Positions 38,778 to 46,745 of a stretch of 64,000 nt of DNA are shown here, piece by piece. The DNA is from Candidatus Kouleothrix ribensis (GTDB lineage Bacteria > Chloroflexota > Chloroflexia > Chloroflexales > Roseiflexaceae), in the NCBI GenBank assembly GCA_016722075.1, contig JADKGW010000001.1:4526001-4590000 (forward strand). Reading direction: 5' to 3'. How positions within the stretch are numbered: position 1 is the stretch's first letter; every line of letters starts with the position of its first letter. Under the pieces are notes generated by a model, which worked only from the letters and a program-made list of their open reading frames with translations, was not told where the DNA came from and searched no databases. The translations under genes were made by a program, and so were the position numbers.

Positions 38778-40613
38778 CTACGCCCCTTGCATGGCCATGT
38801 CGCGGCGCTTCTGCTCGCGCTTGCGCTCGTCGGCACTCAGGGTCTTCTTGCGCAGCCGGAAGCTCTTGGGCGTCACCTCGACCAACTCGTCGTCGCCAAT
38901 ATACTCAATCGCATCGTCGAGGCTGAGCACTCGCGGCGGCTCAAGCCGCAGCGCCTCGTCGGCACCCGACGAGCGCATATTGGTCAGGTGCTTCTTGCGG
39001 CACACATTCACCTCGAGATCGCGGCTGCGGATGTGCTGCCCCACCACCATACCCTCGTACACATCGGTGCCGGCCGTTATGAACAGCTGGCCGCGCTCTT
39101 GCGCACCATACAGGCCGAACGTTGTGGACGTGCCGCTCTCCGAGGCGATCAGCGAGCCGTTGTTGCGCGTGGCCATCTCGCCAGCCAGCGGCTCGTAGCC
39201 CATAAATAGCGCGTTGACGATCCCCTCGCCGCGCGTCGCGGTCAGGAAAGTCTGGCGGAAGCCCAGCAGGCCGCGCGTCGGCACATGAAACACCATGTGG
39301 ATCGTCCCGTCATCGCGGTAGCTCATGTCGCGCATAAGGCCGCGCCGCGCGCCCATCAGCTCGATCACCGTGCCCTGGTACTGCTCGGATACCTCGATCT
39401 CGACCTGCTCGATTGGCTCGAGCTTCTGGCCATCGGTTTCTTTGAAGATCACCTCGGGCCGCGAGACCTGGAACTCGTAGCCTTCGCGCCGCATGGTCTC
39501 GATCAGAATCGTCAGGTGCAGCTCGCCGCGCCCGCTGACCGAGAACGCATCGTTGGTGTCGGTGTCGGCCACGCGCAGCGCCACGTCGCGCTCGAGTTCG
39601 GTATACAGCCGTTCGCGCAGCTTGCGCGAGGTTACGTGCGTGCCTTCGCGGCCGGCAAACGGGCTGTTGTTGATACTGAAGGTCATCCGCACGGTCGGCT
39701 CTTCGACGGCGATCGTCGGCAGCGCCTCGGGCTGCTCGGCGTCGGCGATTGTGTCGCCGATGCTGGCCTCGCTGATACCGGCGACCGCGATAATATCGCC
39801 GGCCTCGGCCTGCTCGACCTCGATCCGATCGAGGCCCTGGAAGACGAACAGCTGGTTGACCTTGGCCGGCTTGAGCGTGCCGTGCCGGTCGATATGCGCC
39901 ACCGCCTGGCCGCGCGAGATCACGCCGCGCTGCAGCCGCCCAAGCAGCATCTTGCCCTTGTAGGCATCGTGTACGGTGTTGGTCACCAGCAGCTGCATTG
40001 GCTGGGCCGGATCGACTTTGGGCGCCGGGATGCGCTCGAGAATCGCCTCGAACAGTGGCTCAAGCGAGTCGTACAGCTTGAGCGGTGAGCGCCCGGCGAT
40101 ACCTTTCACCGCATTGGTATAGATCGTCGCGAACTCGGCCTGCTCGTCGTTGGCGCCCAGGTCGATGAACAGGTCGAAGGTCTCGTTCACCACGTGGTTC
40201 GGGCGCGCGTTTGGCCGGTCGATCTTATTCACCACCACGATCGCGCGGTGGCCGGCCTGCAGCGCCTTGCGCAGCACGAAGCGCGTCTGCGGCATCGGGC
40301 CGTCCATGGCATCGACGAGCAGCAAGACCCCATCGACCAGGTTCATCACGCGCTCGACTTCGCCGCCAAAGTCGGCATGGCCAGGCGTGTCGACGATGTT
40401 GATCTTTACGTTTTTATAGACCACGGCCGTGTTCTTCGACATGATCGTGATGCCGCGCTCGCGCTCGAGATCATTCGAGTCCATCACGCGATCAGCCACC
40501 TGCTGATTATCGCGAAAGATATGGCTCTGGCGCAACATCGCATCGACCAGGGTGGTCTTGCCATGGTCGACATGCGCGATGATCGCAATATTACGGATAT
40601 CGTCTCGTTGCAT
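38778..40613 (-). CDS. typA: Translational GTPase TypA/BipA
   Basis: The 611-residue protein has the GTPase domain at its N-terminus: G1 AHVDHGKT (13-20), the switch I region ERERGITI, G3 DTPGHADF and G4 NKIDR. Domains II-III follow, then the BipA-specific C-terminal region with the G-F-R-Q-x-F-L-T and GTDVYEGM motifs and a lysine/arginine-rich end (RKKTLSADERKREQKRR). TypA binds the 70S ribosome and helps 50S assembly, stress and cold growth. The start is the ATG at 40613; the longer frame to 40694 lacks conserved residues. The gene is alone on its transcript. Confidence 0.96.
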   Translation of the reverse strand: MQRDDIRNIAIIAHVDHGKTTLVDAMLRQSHIFRDNQQVADRVMDSNDLERERGITIMSKNTAVVYKNVKINIVDTPGHADFGGEVERVMNLVDGVLLLVDAMDGPMPQTRFVLRKALQAGHRAIVVVNKIDRPNARPNHVVNETFDLFIDLGANDEQAEFATIYTNAVKGIAGRSPLKLYDSLEPLFEAILERIPAPKVDPAQPMQLLVTNTVHDAYKGKMLLGRLQRGVISRGQAVAHIDRHGTLKPAKVNQLFVFQGLDRIEVEQAEAGDIIAVAGISEASIGDTIADAEQPEALPTIAVEEPTVRMTFSINNSPFAGREGTHVTSRKLRERLYTELERDVALRVADTDTNDAFSVSGRGELHLTILIETMRREGYEFQVSRPEVIFKETDGQKLEPIEQVEIEVSEQYQGTVIELMGARRGLMRDMSYRDDGTIHMVFHVPTRGLLGFRQTFLTATRGEGIVNALFMGYEPLAGEMATRNNGSLIASESGTSTTFGLYGAQERGQLFITAGTDVYEGMVVGQHIRSRDLEVNVCRKKHLTNMRSSGADEALRLEPPRVLSLDDAIEYIGDDELVEVTPKSFRLRKKTLSADERKREQKRRDMAMQGA

Positions 40614-40751
40614 ACTCTTCACACAAAATGCCTCGACCGCATCGGGCCGAGGCTGCGATGAACGTTGTTCTGCTGCTGCCGTGGAGTGTACCACAACGCC
40701 ACGGTGCCGTCAAAGCCAGCATAGATATATAGATATGGACGGGCGCAATTT

Positions 40752-40780
40752 TTGAGGATTAATGGTGCTTGTGGTATACT
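40752..40780 (+). promoter_or_regulatory. Extended -10 promoter of the STAS membrane gene
   Basis: TTGAGG (40752-40757) and TATACT (40775-40780) are 17 bp apart and the -10 is preceded by TG-N (extended -10). The start would be near 40787, giving an unusually long leader of ~195 nt before the ATG at 40982. No riboswitch is recognised in the leader. The rest of the 368-bp gap (40614-40751) should contain the typA promoter, which I could not pinpoint. Confidence 0.6.
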
Positions 40781-40981
40781 GAACCTCCCAACAGTCAATC
40801 AGAAACTGTAGGTATTGAACTTAGGACTTTCGCTGCGAGCCGCTTGCGCCTTCGGTAGAGCAGTAGGGGAGCGCAGCCCTAAGGCCAAAATCTCCATCCA
40901 CTTTGTAAATCCGATAACACTGCTATCGTACGAGATCTTTAGATTTCAGCGCCAGCGAGCGATCTGCGGGGCAAGGTACGT

Positions 40982-42058
40982 ATGCGGCAGCGACTTGGGT
41001 GGCTACTGACTATTCAGCACCCCGATGACGACGTGCGCCGACGCGGCGCCAACTTTGTGGCGCTGGCGTTGATGTTGGCAGTGATATCATCGCTTCTAAT
41101 GGTGATCTGGCTTGTGGATGGCAAGCTGCTTAGCGTGATCGCAGCCTCGAGCATAGTGATCATCACTTCGATCGGGATCGTCGCCGCGCGCCGCGGCTAC
41201 GTTAATGTATCCGCTTGGGTAGTCATCATTGTGATTGTTGCGACGGTCGCGATAGTGTTTGTGACGGACAGCGAGATCTCCAATACGCCTTTTTTTCTGC
41301 TGATACCCATGGCGATCGCTGGCTTGCTGCTACCGCCTGCGGAGGTGGCGCTGGTTCTGGCCATCGTGGCGCTTGCATATCTTGGGGCGACGCTGGCGCA
41401 GCCGGTGCAGGTGCTGGCAAGCCGGCTGGTGCGTGAGACACTCCAAGACTCAATTGCGTTGTTGTTTTTTGTAGGGTTTAGTAGCCTATTGAGCGCGGCT
41501 AGCGCGCGTGTGTGGCTGCGTGCGGCCATTCACGCTCAGGCCGCTGCTGAGCATGCGGCAGCCCAGTTCGAGCGCGCGAACGCTGAGCTTGAGGTGCGCG
41601 TGGCCGAGCGCACACGTGAGCTTGAGCGCTCGCTGCTTGCTCAGCAGGCCCAGGCGGCCGAGCTAGGCGCAAGCCTGGCTCAGCAACAGGCGCTTAACGA
41701 GCTGATTAATACGCTTTCGCTGCCGCTGATCCCCGTGCGCTCCGATGTGCTGGTAGCACCGCTGGTGGGTAACCTCGATAGCCTACGCGCACAGCAGCTG
41801 ATCGGCCAGGTGCTTAGGCAGATCGAGCAGCGCCGTGCCCGCGCCGTGATCCTCGATATCACCGGCGTGGCGGTTGTCGATATGCAACTCGCTCAGGTGC
41901 TGCTCAATACGGCCGACGCCGCGCGGTTGCTGGGGGCGCAGACAATTTTGGTGGGCATTCGGCCCGAGGTATCCCAGACGCTGGTCAGCCTGGGCGGCGA
42001 CCTCGGGCGGCTGCGCACCGGCGCCACACTTCAGGATGGCCTGGCCCTGGTGGACTAG
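40982..42058 (+). CDS. Membrane-bound STAS-domain (RsbR-like) protein
   Basis: The 358-residue protein has about six membrane helices within residues 25-180, a coiled coil (~185-245, ELEVRVAERTRELERSLL) and a C-terminal STAS domain (~247-358). The STAS part has LIPVRSDVLVAPLVG, ILDITGVAVVDMQLAQVLLN and GAQTILVGIRPE, all typical of RsbR-type co-antagonists in stressosomes. The second phosphorylatable Thr after V-V-D is Met here, while the Thr of DITGV is kept. The membrane sensor on an RsbR-like output suggests transmission of an envelope or redox signal; no RsbS/RsbT genes are adjacent. The deacetylase gene follows 47 bp later. Confidence 0.85.
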   Translation: MRQRLGWLLTIQHPDDDVRRRGANFVALALMLAVISSLLMVIWLVDGKLLSVIAASSIVIITSIGIVAARRGYVNVSAWVVIIVIVATVAIVFVTDSEISNTPFFLLIPMAIAGLLLPPAEVALVLAIVALAYLGATLAQPVQVLASRLVRETLQDSIALLFFVGFSSLLSAASARVWLRAAIHAQAAAEHAAAQFERANAELEVRVAERTRELERSLLAQQAQAAELGASLAQQQALNELINTLSLPLIPVRSDVLVAPLVGNLDSLRAQQLIGQVLRQIEQRRARAVILDITGVAVVDMQLAQVLLNTADAARLLGAQTILVGIRPEVSQTLVSLGGDLGRLRTGATLQDGLALVD

Positions 42059-42105
42059 CATGCCAGGCTGCGCCTGCTCCGCTGCTTTACTTGCGGAGGG
42101 TTGGG

Positions 42106-43164
42106 GTGATTACGATTGTTTCGCGGGCGCACGCGCTGCATGCCGCCCCTCACGAGTTCCTCGACGGCCGGCTGATTCGCCCCTACGAGTCGCCCGCGCG
42201 CGCCGAGATGATCGTCGCTGCGCTTGAGCGTGCCGCGTTTGGGCCGCTGCAGGCGCCGCAGTCGTTCGGGCCGGCGCCTATCCTGGCCGTCCACGATAGC
42301 ACATACCTCACGTATCTCGAGCATGCCTACGCGCGGTGGGTCGCGGCTGGTGGCGACCCAGCCGCAGTGCTGCCGAGCACACTGGCGGTGCGCTGGATGG
42401 ATCGCCGCTGCCTGCATCCGCTTGTCGCGCCCGGCTACTACAGCTTCGACTTGAGCGCGCCAATCGTCGCAGGCACCTACCAGGCCGCGCGCGCCGCTGC
42501 CGACGTGGCGCTGACCGCCGCCGGGCTGCTGCTTACGGGTGAGCGGCTGGCTTATGCGCTATGCCGGCCGCCGGGGCATCATGCCGGCAGCGACCTGTAT
42601 GGCGGCTACTGCTACCTGAATAATGCCGCGATTGCAGCCGAATATCTGCTTCAGCAGGCGCGCCAGGCCCGGCCCGGCCCGGCTACCGTCGCGATCCTTG
42701 ATATCGACTTTCATCATGGCAACGGCACCCAGCAGATCTTCTACGAGCGCGACGATGTGCTGTTCGTGTCGATCCATGCCGATCCGGCCCGCGAGTACCC
42801 ATACTTTGCCGGCTATGCCGACGAGCTGGGTATCGGGCCGGGCCGTGGCAGCAACCTCAACCTGCCGCTCGAGGCCGGCACCAACGATGCGGCCTACCTG
42901 GCCACGCTCGAGCAGGCGCTTGCGGTGGTGGCCGACTTCGCGCCGCGCTTCCTGGTGCTGTCGGCCGGCTTCGACACATTCGGCGGCGACCCGATCGGCG
43001 ATTTCGCACTTACCGGCGCGGCCTACCCGGCGATTGGCCAGCGCATCGCCACGCTGGGGCTGCCAACGCTGGTGGTGCAAGAGGGCGGCTACGCGGTGGC
43101 CGAGCTGGGCGAGAACGTGGCCGGGCTGCTGCGCGGCCTGCTGGGCATCGACGCGCGGGCCTGA
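42106..43164 (+). CDS. Histone deacetylase family / acetylpolyamine amidohydrolase-like protein
   Basis: The start is probably GTG 42106 with GGAGG 6 nt before it (a TTG frame begins at 42091). The product, 352 residues, belongs to the arginase/deacetylase superfamily. Zinc and catalytic residues are present: the His pair in RPPGHHAG, Asp-x-His in ILDIDFHHGNGTQ, the later Asp in SAGFDTFGGDP, and the glycine motif QEGGY with the oxyanion Tyr. GYYSFDLSAPIVAGTY resembles acetylpolyamine amidohydrolases more than acetoin-type AcuC proteins. It may deacetylate N-acetylpolyamines or a similar small molecule; no polyamine genes are near. Confidence 0.88.
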   Translation: MITIVSRAHALHAAPHEFLDGRLIRPYESPARAEMIVAALERAAFGPLQAPQSFGPAPILAVHDSTYLTYLEHAYARWVAAGGDPAAVLPSTLAVRWMDRRCLHPLVAPGYYSFDLSAPIVAGTYQAARAAADVALTAAGLLLTGERLAYALCRPPGHHAGSDLYGGYCYLNNAAIAAEYLLQQARQARPGPATVAILDIDFHHGNGTQQIFYERDDVLFVSIHADPAREYPYFAGYADELGIGPGRGSNLNLPLEAGTNDAAYLATLEQALAVVADFAPRFLVLSAGFDTFGGDPIGDFALTGAAYPAIGQRIATLGLPTLVVQEGGYAVAELGENVAGLLRGLLGIDARA

Positions 43165-43171
43165 CGCAGGC

Positions 43172-43978
43172 CTACGCGGTGGCAGAGCCGATCGCCTGCC
43201 CGATCCGCGCAGCTGCGCCAGGGTCGATCAGCAGCGCGCTACCAATCTGCACAGCCGCCGCACCGGCCGCCAACATCTGGCGCGCGTCGCCCACGCTGGC
43301 GATGCCGCCGCACCCCACGATTGGGATGCCGGCGTTGGCGGTAGCGACGGCCGCGCAGGCCAGCGGGTGAATGGCCGGGCCACACAGCCAGCCGCCAACC
43401 TGCGTGCCGGTGGCGGGGTCGTTGGCGGCACCACGCGGTGGCCCAACCAGCGTCAGCGCATCGGCACCGGCGCCGGCCACCGCACCCGCAAGCTGATCGA
43501 GCGCGCTGGTAAAGGCTAGTTTTGCCAGCAGCGGCAGCTGCGTGACTGCGCGGGTGGTTCGGACGATCCTGGCAGCCTGCTCAGAGTGCGCCATCAGATT
43601 GAGCTCGAGCCCGGCAATACCCTCGACGCCCTCGAGCGCAGCGGCAAGCTGCGCATACTCCTCGGGCGATGCGCCGACAACGCTCAGCAGCACAGGCGTA
43701 GACCAGCCGGCCCATACCGGCGCATACTGCGCCAGCACATACTCCAGGCCTGGATCGGGCCAGCCACCCACATAGAGCAGCCCGGCCGGCGTTTCGAGCA
43801 GCCGAGGCGCCGGGCCGCGCCTGCCACGCAGCGAGATGCTTGGCGTAACGATCGCCCCAATCTGGTTAAGGTCGACCAATCGCGCATACTCGACGCCATA
43901 GCCAAAGCAGCCGGCCGCAGTGAGCACTGCCGAGCGCAGGCGCAGGCCATATGGATTGTGCGGGGCAAGATCGATCAT
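43172..43978 (-). CDS. Dihydroorotate dehydrogenase-like protein without catalytic Cys motif
   Basis: This ~268-residue TIM-barrel protein aligns through its whole length with class 1B dihydroorotate dehydrogenases: MIDLAPHNPYGLRLRSAVLTAAG, TPSISLRGRRGPAPRLLET, TPVLLSVVGASPEEYAQLA, LLAKLAFTSALDQLA and GIPIVGCGGIASVGDARQMLAAGAAAVQIGS (FMN phosphate site). At the active-site loop, where the family has L-N-x-S-C-P-N, it reads LELNLMAHSEQ, so the catalytic base Cys is gone. It may be inactive or act on another substrate. The start is the ATG at 43978 (a GTG at 43984 is possible); no clear ribosome-binding site. No other pyr gene is adjacent. Confidence 0.8.
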   Translation of the reverse strand: MIDLAPHNPYGLRLRSAVLTAAGCFGYGVEYARLVDLNQIGAIVTPSISLRGRRGPAPRLLETPAGLLYVGGWPDPGLEYVLAQYAPVWAGWSTPVLLSVVGASPEEYAQLAAALEGVEGIAGLELNLMAHSEQAARIVRTTRAVTQLPLLAKLAFTSALDQLAGAVAGAGADALTLVGPPRGAANDPATGTQVGGWLCGPAIHPLACAAVATANAGIPIVGCGGIASVGDARQMLAAGAAAVQIGSALLIDPGAAARIGQAIGSATA

Positions 43979-44118
43979 GCGCACAAAATGTAGCCATACT
44001 GTTGCAAATAGCTACGGCTTTTTTTGATAGGATTGAGCTGACCGTCCCAGGGATGCAGTGGGATGAGTATAGCCGAGTTTCAAGATCGTGTCTACACTTT
44101 CGCTTCTGGAGGCTGCTG

Positions 44119-44496
44119 ATGGCCAAGCTGCTGTTAGTCGAAGACAATGAAATGAATCAGGATATGCTCTCGCGCCGGCTGATACGCAAAGGCTATAGCG
44201 TCGTGATTGCGGTAGACGGCTTGCAAGGCATCACCATGGCCCAAACCCAATCGCCCGACCTGATCCTCATGGACATGAGCTTGCCGGTGATCGACGGCTG
44301 GGAGGCGACTCGCCGGCTGAAGTCGGCAACAGCGACGCGCTACATCCCGGTCATCGCACTGACCGCACACGCGATGTCGGGTGATCGCGAGCAAGCGCTT
44401 GAAGCCGGCTGCGACGAGTACGATACCAAGCCGATCAACCTCGAACGATTAGTCAGCAAGATCGAAGTATTGCTCGGCCTCGCCGCCCAAGCCTGA
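44119..44496 (+). CDS. Single-domain response regulator (CheY-like)
   Basis: From the ATG at 44119 (GGAGG upstream) the product has 125 residues and consists only of a receiver domain. The acidic pocket is Glu8-Asp9, the phosphorylation site Asp53 in LILMDMSLPVIDGW, the Thr/Ser in ALTAHAM and the Lys in TKPIN. There is no output domain. Single-domain receivers usually act by protein-protein contact downstream of hybrid kinases; no kinase gene is adjacent. The gap before it (43985-44118) has an AT-rich stretch that may hold its promoter. Confidence 0.92.
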   Translation: MAKLLLVEDNEMNQDMLSRRLIRKGYSVVIAVDGLQGITMAQTQSPDLILMDMSLPVIDGWEATRRLKSATATRYIPVIALTAHAMSGDREQALEAGCDEYDTKPINLERLVSKIEVLLGLAAQA

Positions 44497-44643
44497 GCCA
44501 ACCTCAACCGTCGCCATTAACCTTTACCACCCTGCTACGCACCGTAGCCGTGTAGCGCGCTTGGGGCGCGGCGGCAGCGCCTGCGCGTAGCCTTCCCCCC
44601 AGGGCCGCGCTGCTTCTTGCACGTGTTCATCCCATGATCCCTC

Positions 44644-44672
44644 TTGACGTGGAACGCATGTTCTGATATACT
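44644..44672 (+). promoter_or_regulatory. Sigma-70-type promoter before the 178-residue membrane protein gene
   Basis: TTGACG (44644-44649) and TATACT (44667-44672) are 17 bp apart. The predicted start is near 44679, giving a leader of ~110 nt. Two LexA/DinR-like boxes lie in and just after it. Confidence 0.75.
44652..44663. promoter_or_regulatory. LexA (SOS)-like box 1, between -35 and -10
   Basis: GAAC-GCAT-GTTC fits the Bacillus-type SOS box (CGAACRNRYGTTYC) at 12 of 14 positions including flanks. Its place between -35 and -10 would block RNA polymerase when a repressor is bound. Confidence 0.6.
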
Positions 44673-44690
44673 GCGCTCAGCCCGATTTTA

Positions 44691-44702
44691 GAACATACGT
44701 TC
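44691..44702. promoter_or_regulatory. LexA (SOS)-like box 2, just downstream of the start
   Basis: GAAC-ATAC-GTTC fits the same SOS-box consensus at 13 of 14 positions. It is centred 39 bp after box 1, at about +18, so two dimers could bind around the promoter. Confidence 0.6.
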
Positions 44703-44791
44703 CGAAGACAGAGACAACCACGTAAAACATTGTTCGGGCGGAAGCCGGGTTGCACGAGGCAGCGTAGAGGCTGGAAAAGGAGGGCCCAGCA

Positions 44792-45328
44792 ATGGCAGTA
44801 CGTAGTCAAACCATGCGCAACACCACCGCTCGAACCGGGTCGTCGCCGCGCGCGTCGATTACCGTGCCGCCGATCTCGCTGCACCTGCTAGCGTATATCG
44901 TCACAGCACTGCTGGTGCTAATTGCGATCTATGCGATCATGGGCAACGTGATGGGCTGGGCGCGTGGCAAGATCAACGACGTTCAGTATGGCGCAACACG
45001 CACGTTTCAGACCGACGCAGTCGTGGGTCATGGCGATGGTGCCGGCACGCCTTCGCACTTCATTGCGATGAACCTCAATCGCCAGGTGCTGGTGATCGAG
45101 ATCCCTGGCGGCGACCCGAGCCAGCTGCGCACGATCACCGGGCCATACCTATTCGGGGCTGGCGAAGACAAGACGCCGGTGCAGCTGCGCTTTGACGATC
45201 TAAACCGCGATGGCTCGCAAGACCTGATCGTCGCAGTCAAGAACGAAGAGATCGTCTACCTCAACAAGGATGGGCAATTCCAGCCGATCACGCCCGAGGA
45301 GCGTAGCAAGCTTACGCAGGCTCAATAG
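44792..45328 (+). CDS. Small membrane-anchored hypothetical protein, likely SOS-controlled
   Basis: The 178-residue product has a basic N-terminus, one membrane helix (~31-51, LLAYIVTALLVLIAIYAIMG) and a soluble outer domain. The domain reads HFIAMNLNRQVLVIEIPGGDPS, GPYLFGAGEDKTPVQLRF and DLNRDGSQDLIVAVKNE, the last with D-x-N-x-D-G-x-x-D, a calcium-loop motif of VCBS/FG-GAP-like blades. AAAAGGAGG precedes the ATG. The promoter has two LexA-like boxes, which suggests induction by DNA damage. I recognise no named family. Confidence 0.75.
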   Translation: MAVRSQTMRNTTARTGSSPRASITVPPISLHLLAYIVTALLVLIAIYAIMGNVMGWARGKINDVQYGATRTFQTDAVVGHGDGAGTPSHFIAMNLNRQVLVIEIPGGDPSQLRTITGPYLFGAGEDKTPVQLRFDDLNRDGSQDLIVAVKNEEIVYLNKDGQFQPITPEERSKLTQAQ

Positions 45329-45383
45329 CAGGCCGGCGCTGGTCGGGCTATGGTGCCCGGCCAGCAAGCTTGCGCCTGGCTAT

Positions 45384-46541
45384 TTACCAGCTGCCGCTCG
45401 CGCCATCGCCCGAAGAGCTACCACCAGGGTCGAACGATGGGCTACTATCCGTAGCCGTTGATGAGCTACCGTAGTCGTACGAGCTGCCTGACGTTTCGGC
45501 CGAGCCGGGCGTAGCGCTGCTGCCCGAGTAGAAGCTCGCGGGCGGTGCGGCGGTTAGCCTGGCGATCTTCAGGGTCTGCGTAGTACTGTGGCCACAGGTA
45601 TGGCAGCGGCTATCCACGATCCGCACGCCGGTCTTGTGTCGGGTTGCGTGCTTGGTTGTGCGCGAGCGGTGTTCGAATGTGTGGAAGTTGCACTTCGGGC
45701 AGCCGGTTAGCGCGGTTGGCCGGGGCGTAGCCTGGGCCTTGGTCTTTCCACAGCGCGGGCAGCGCCACACTGTGTAGCGGATCGCATCGAGGCGCATCTC
45801 CGTGCGCTGGCCGGCACTGAGGTATTGCTCGGTCTCGGGCACAGGTACGGTGCGCATGGTCGCCTGGCATGCCGGGCAGCGCTCGCTGCGGCTACGCGCA
45901 CGCCTGCGGGCTGCGAAGCTAACAGCGGCGATCACCAGCAGCGCGGCCGCAGCCGCAGCGGCAAGCCCGCGCAGGCCGAGCCAGCCGGCCAGCCCGGTGC
46001 CAACCGATACATTCGGCGGCGAAGCTAGCGCCGTTTGAATGCCACGTGCGCCTGCGACGATCCCCTGGCTGAGCTTGCCCGCACGGAAGTGCGGCAGCAT
46101 ATCGCGCTCGATCACCTGCCGCATTGCATCGTTATAGCCGGCAGCATAGCCGCTGCCCATTTCGATGCGCACCCGCCGATCATGCACCGCCACCAGCAGC
46201 AACACCCCATCGTTGCGCGTACGGTCGCCAATACCCCAGGCATTGAAGAGGCCGGTCGCGAACGCCTCGAGCGACTGGTCGGGCAGGTCGTAGCTATTCA
46301 CTGCATCGATCGTCGCTACCACAAGCTCGACGCCGCGCGTGTCGAGCAGCGCCTGCCGCAGCTCTTGTAACTCGGCCCGGTCGGCTGCCGCGATTACGCC
46401 GGCAAAATCGTTGACCGCCGGGTCGCTACGCGGCGGGTAGGCCGACTGCGCGCCCGCCCGCGTCGTCAGCGCAAGCAGCAACACCAGCACAACCAGGCCA
46501 GCCCCCATCGGCCCGGCGTACCCGCCCGATCGCCGCAGCAT
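45384..46541 (-). CDS. TPM-domain (TLP18.3/Psb32) membrane protein with zinc-binding segment
   Basis: The product (~385 residues) has a signal peptide, an outer TPM domain (~30-160: VNDFAGVIAAADRAEL, GVELVVATIDAV, IGDRTRNDGVLLLVAVHDRRVRIEMGSGY, all typical), a membrane helix (~190-210) and a cytosolic tail. The tail has four C-x2-C pairs (CPAC, CPRC, CPKC, CHTC), probably two zinc ribbons, and ends in a serine/glycine-rich stretch with GSSSGDGASGSW. TPM proteins assist membrane-protein repair or organisation. A GTG at 46547 is closer to AAAGGAG and may be the start instead of the ATG at 46541. Confidence 0.88.
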   Translation of the reverse strand: MLRRSGGYAGPMGAGLVVLVLLLALTTRAGAQSAYPPRSDPAVNDFAGVIAAADRAELQELRQALLDTRGVELVVATIDAVNSYDLPDQSLEAFATGLFNAWGIGDRTRNDGVLLLVAVHDRRVRIEMGSGYAAGYNDAMRQVIERDMLPHFRAGKLSQGIVAGARGIQTALASPPNVSVGTGLAGWLGLRGLAAAAAAALLVIAAVSFAARRRARSRSERCPACQATMRTVPVPETEQYLSAGQRTEMRLDAIRYTVWRCPRCGKTKAQATPRPTALTGCPKCNFHTFEHRSRTTKHATRHKTGVRIVDSRCHTCGHSTTQTLKIARLTAAPPASFYSGSSATPGSAETSGSSYDYGSSSTATDSSPSFDPGGSSSGDGASGSW

Positions 46542-46745
46542 ATGCACGGGTGCTCCTTTCTGCCGAAAGCTCGCAGCAGCAACTGCATAATCGTACCATA
46601 CGCAACCGAAGGCGCTCGCAGCGCCAGGCGCAATGCTATGCTACACTGCTGAAGTTCCGGCTGATCCTGGTCTTTTGGCCGATTACACAATTACAAAAGC
46701 GTGGTATTATTTAAGCATGTTGATTATCTATAAGATTGAGGAACT

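Noticed and set aside
46680..46745. Promoter TTACAC-16-TATTAT before the ABC transporter
   Set aside because: Possible, but the AT-rich stretch allows several equally weak choices, so I did not list one.
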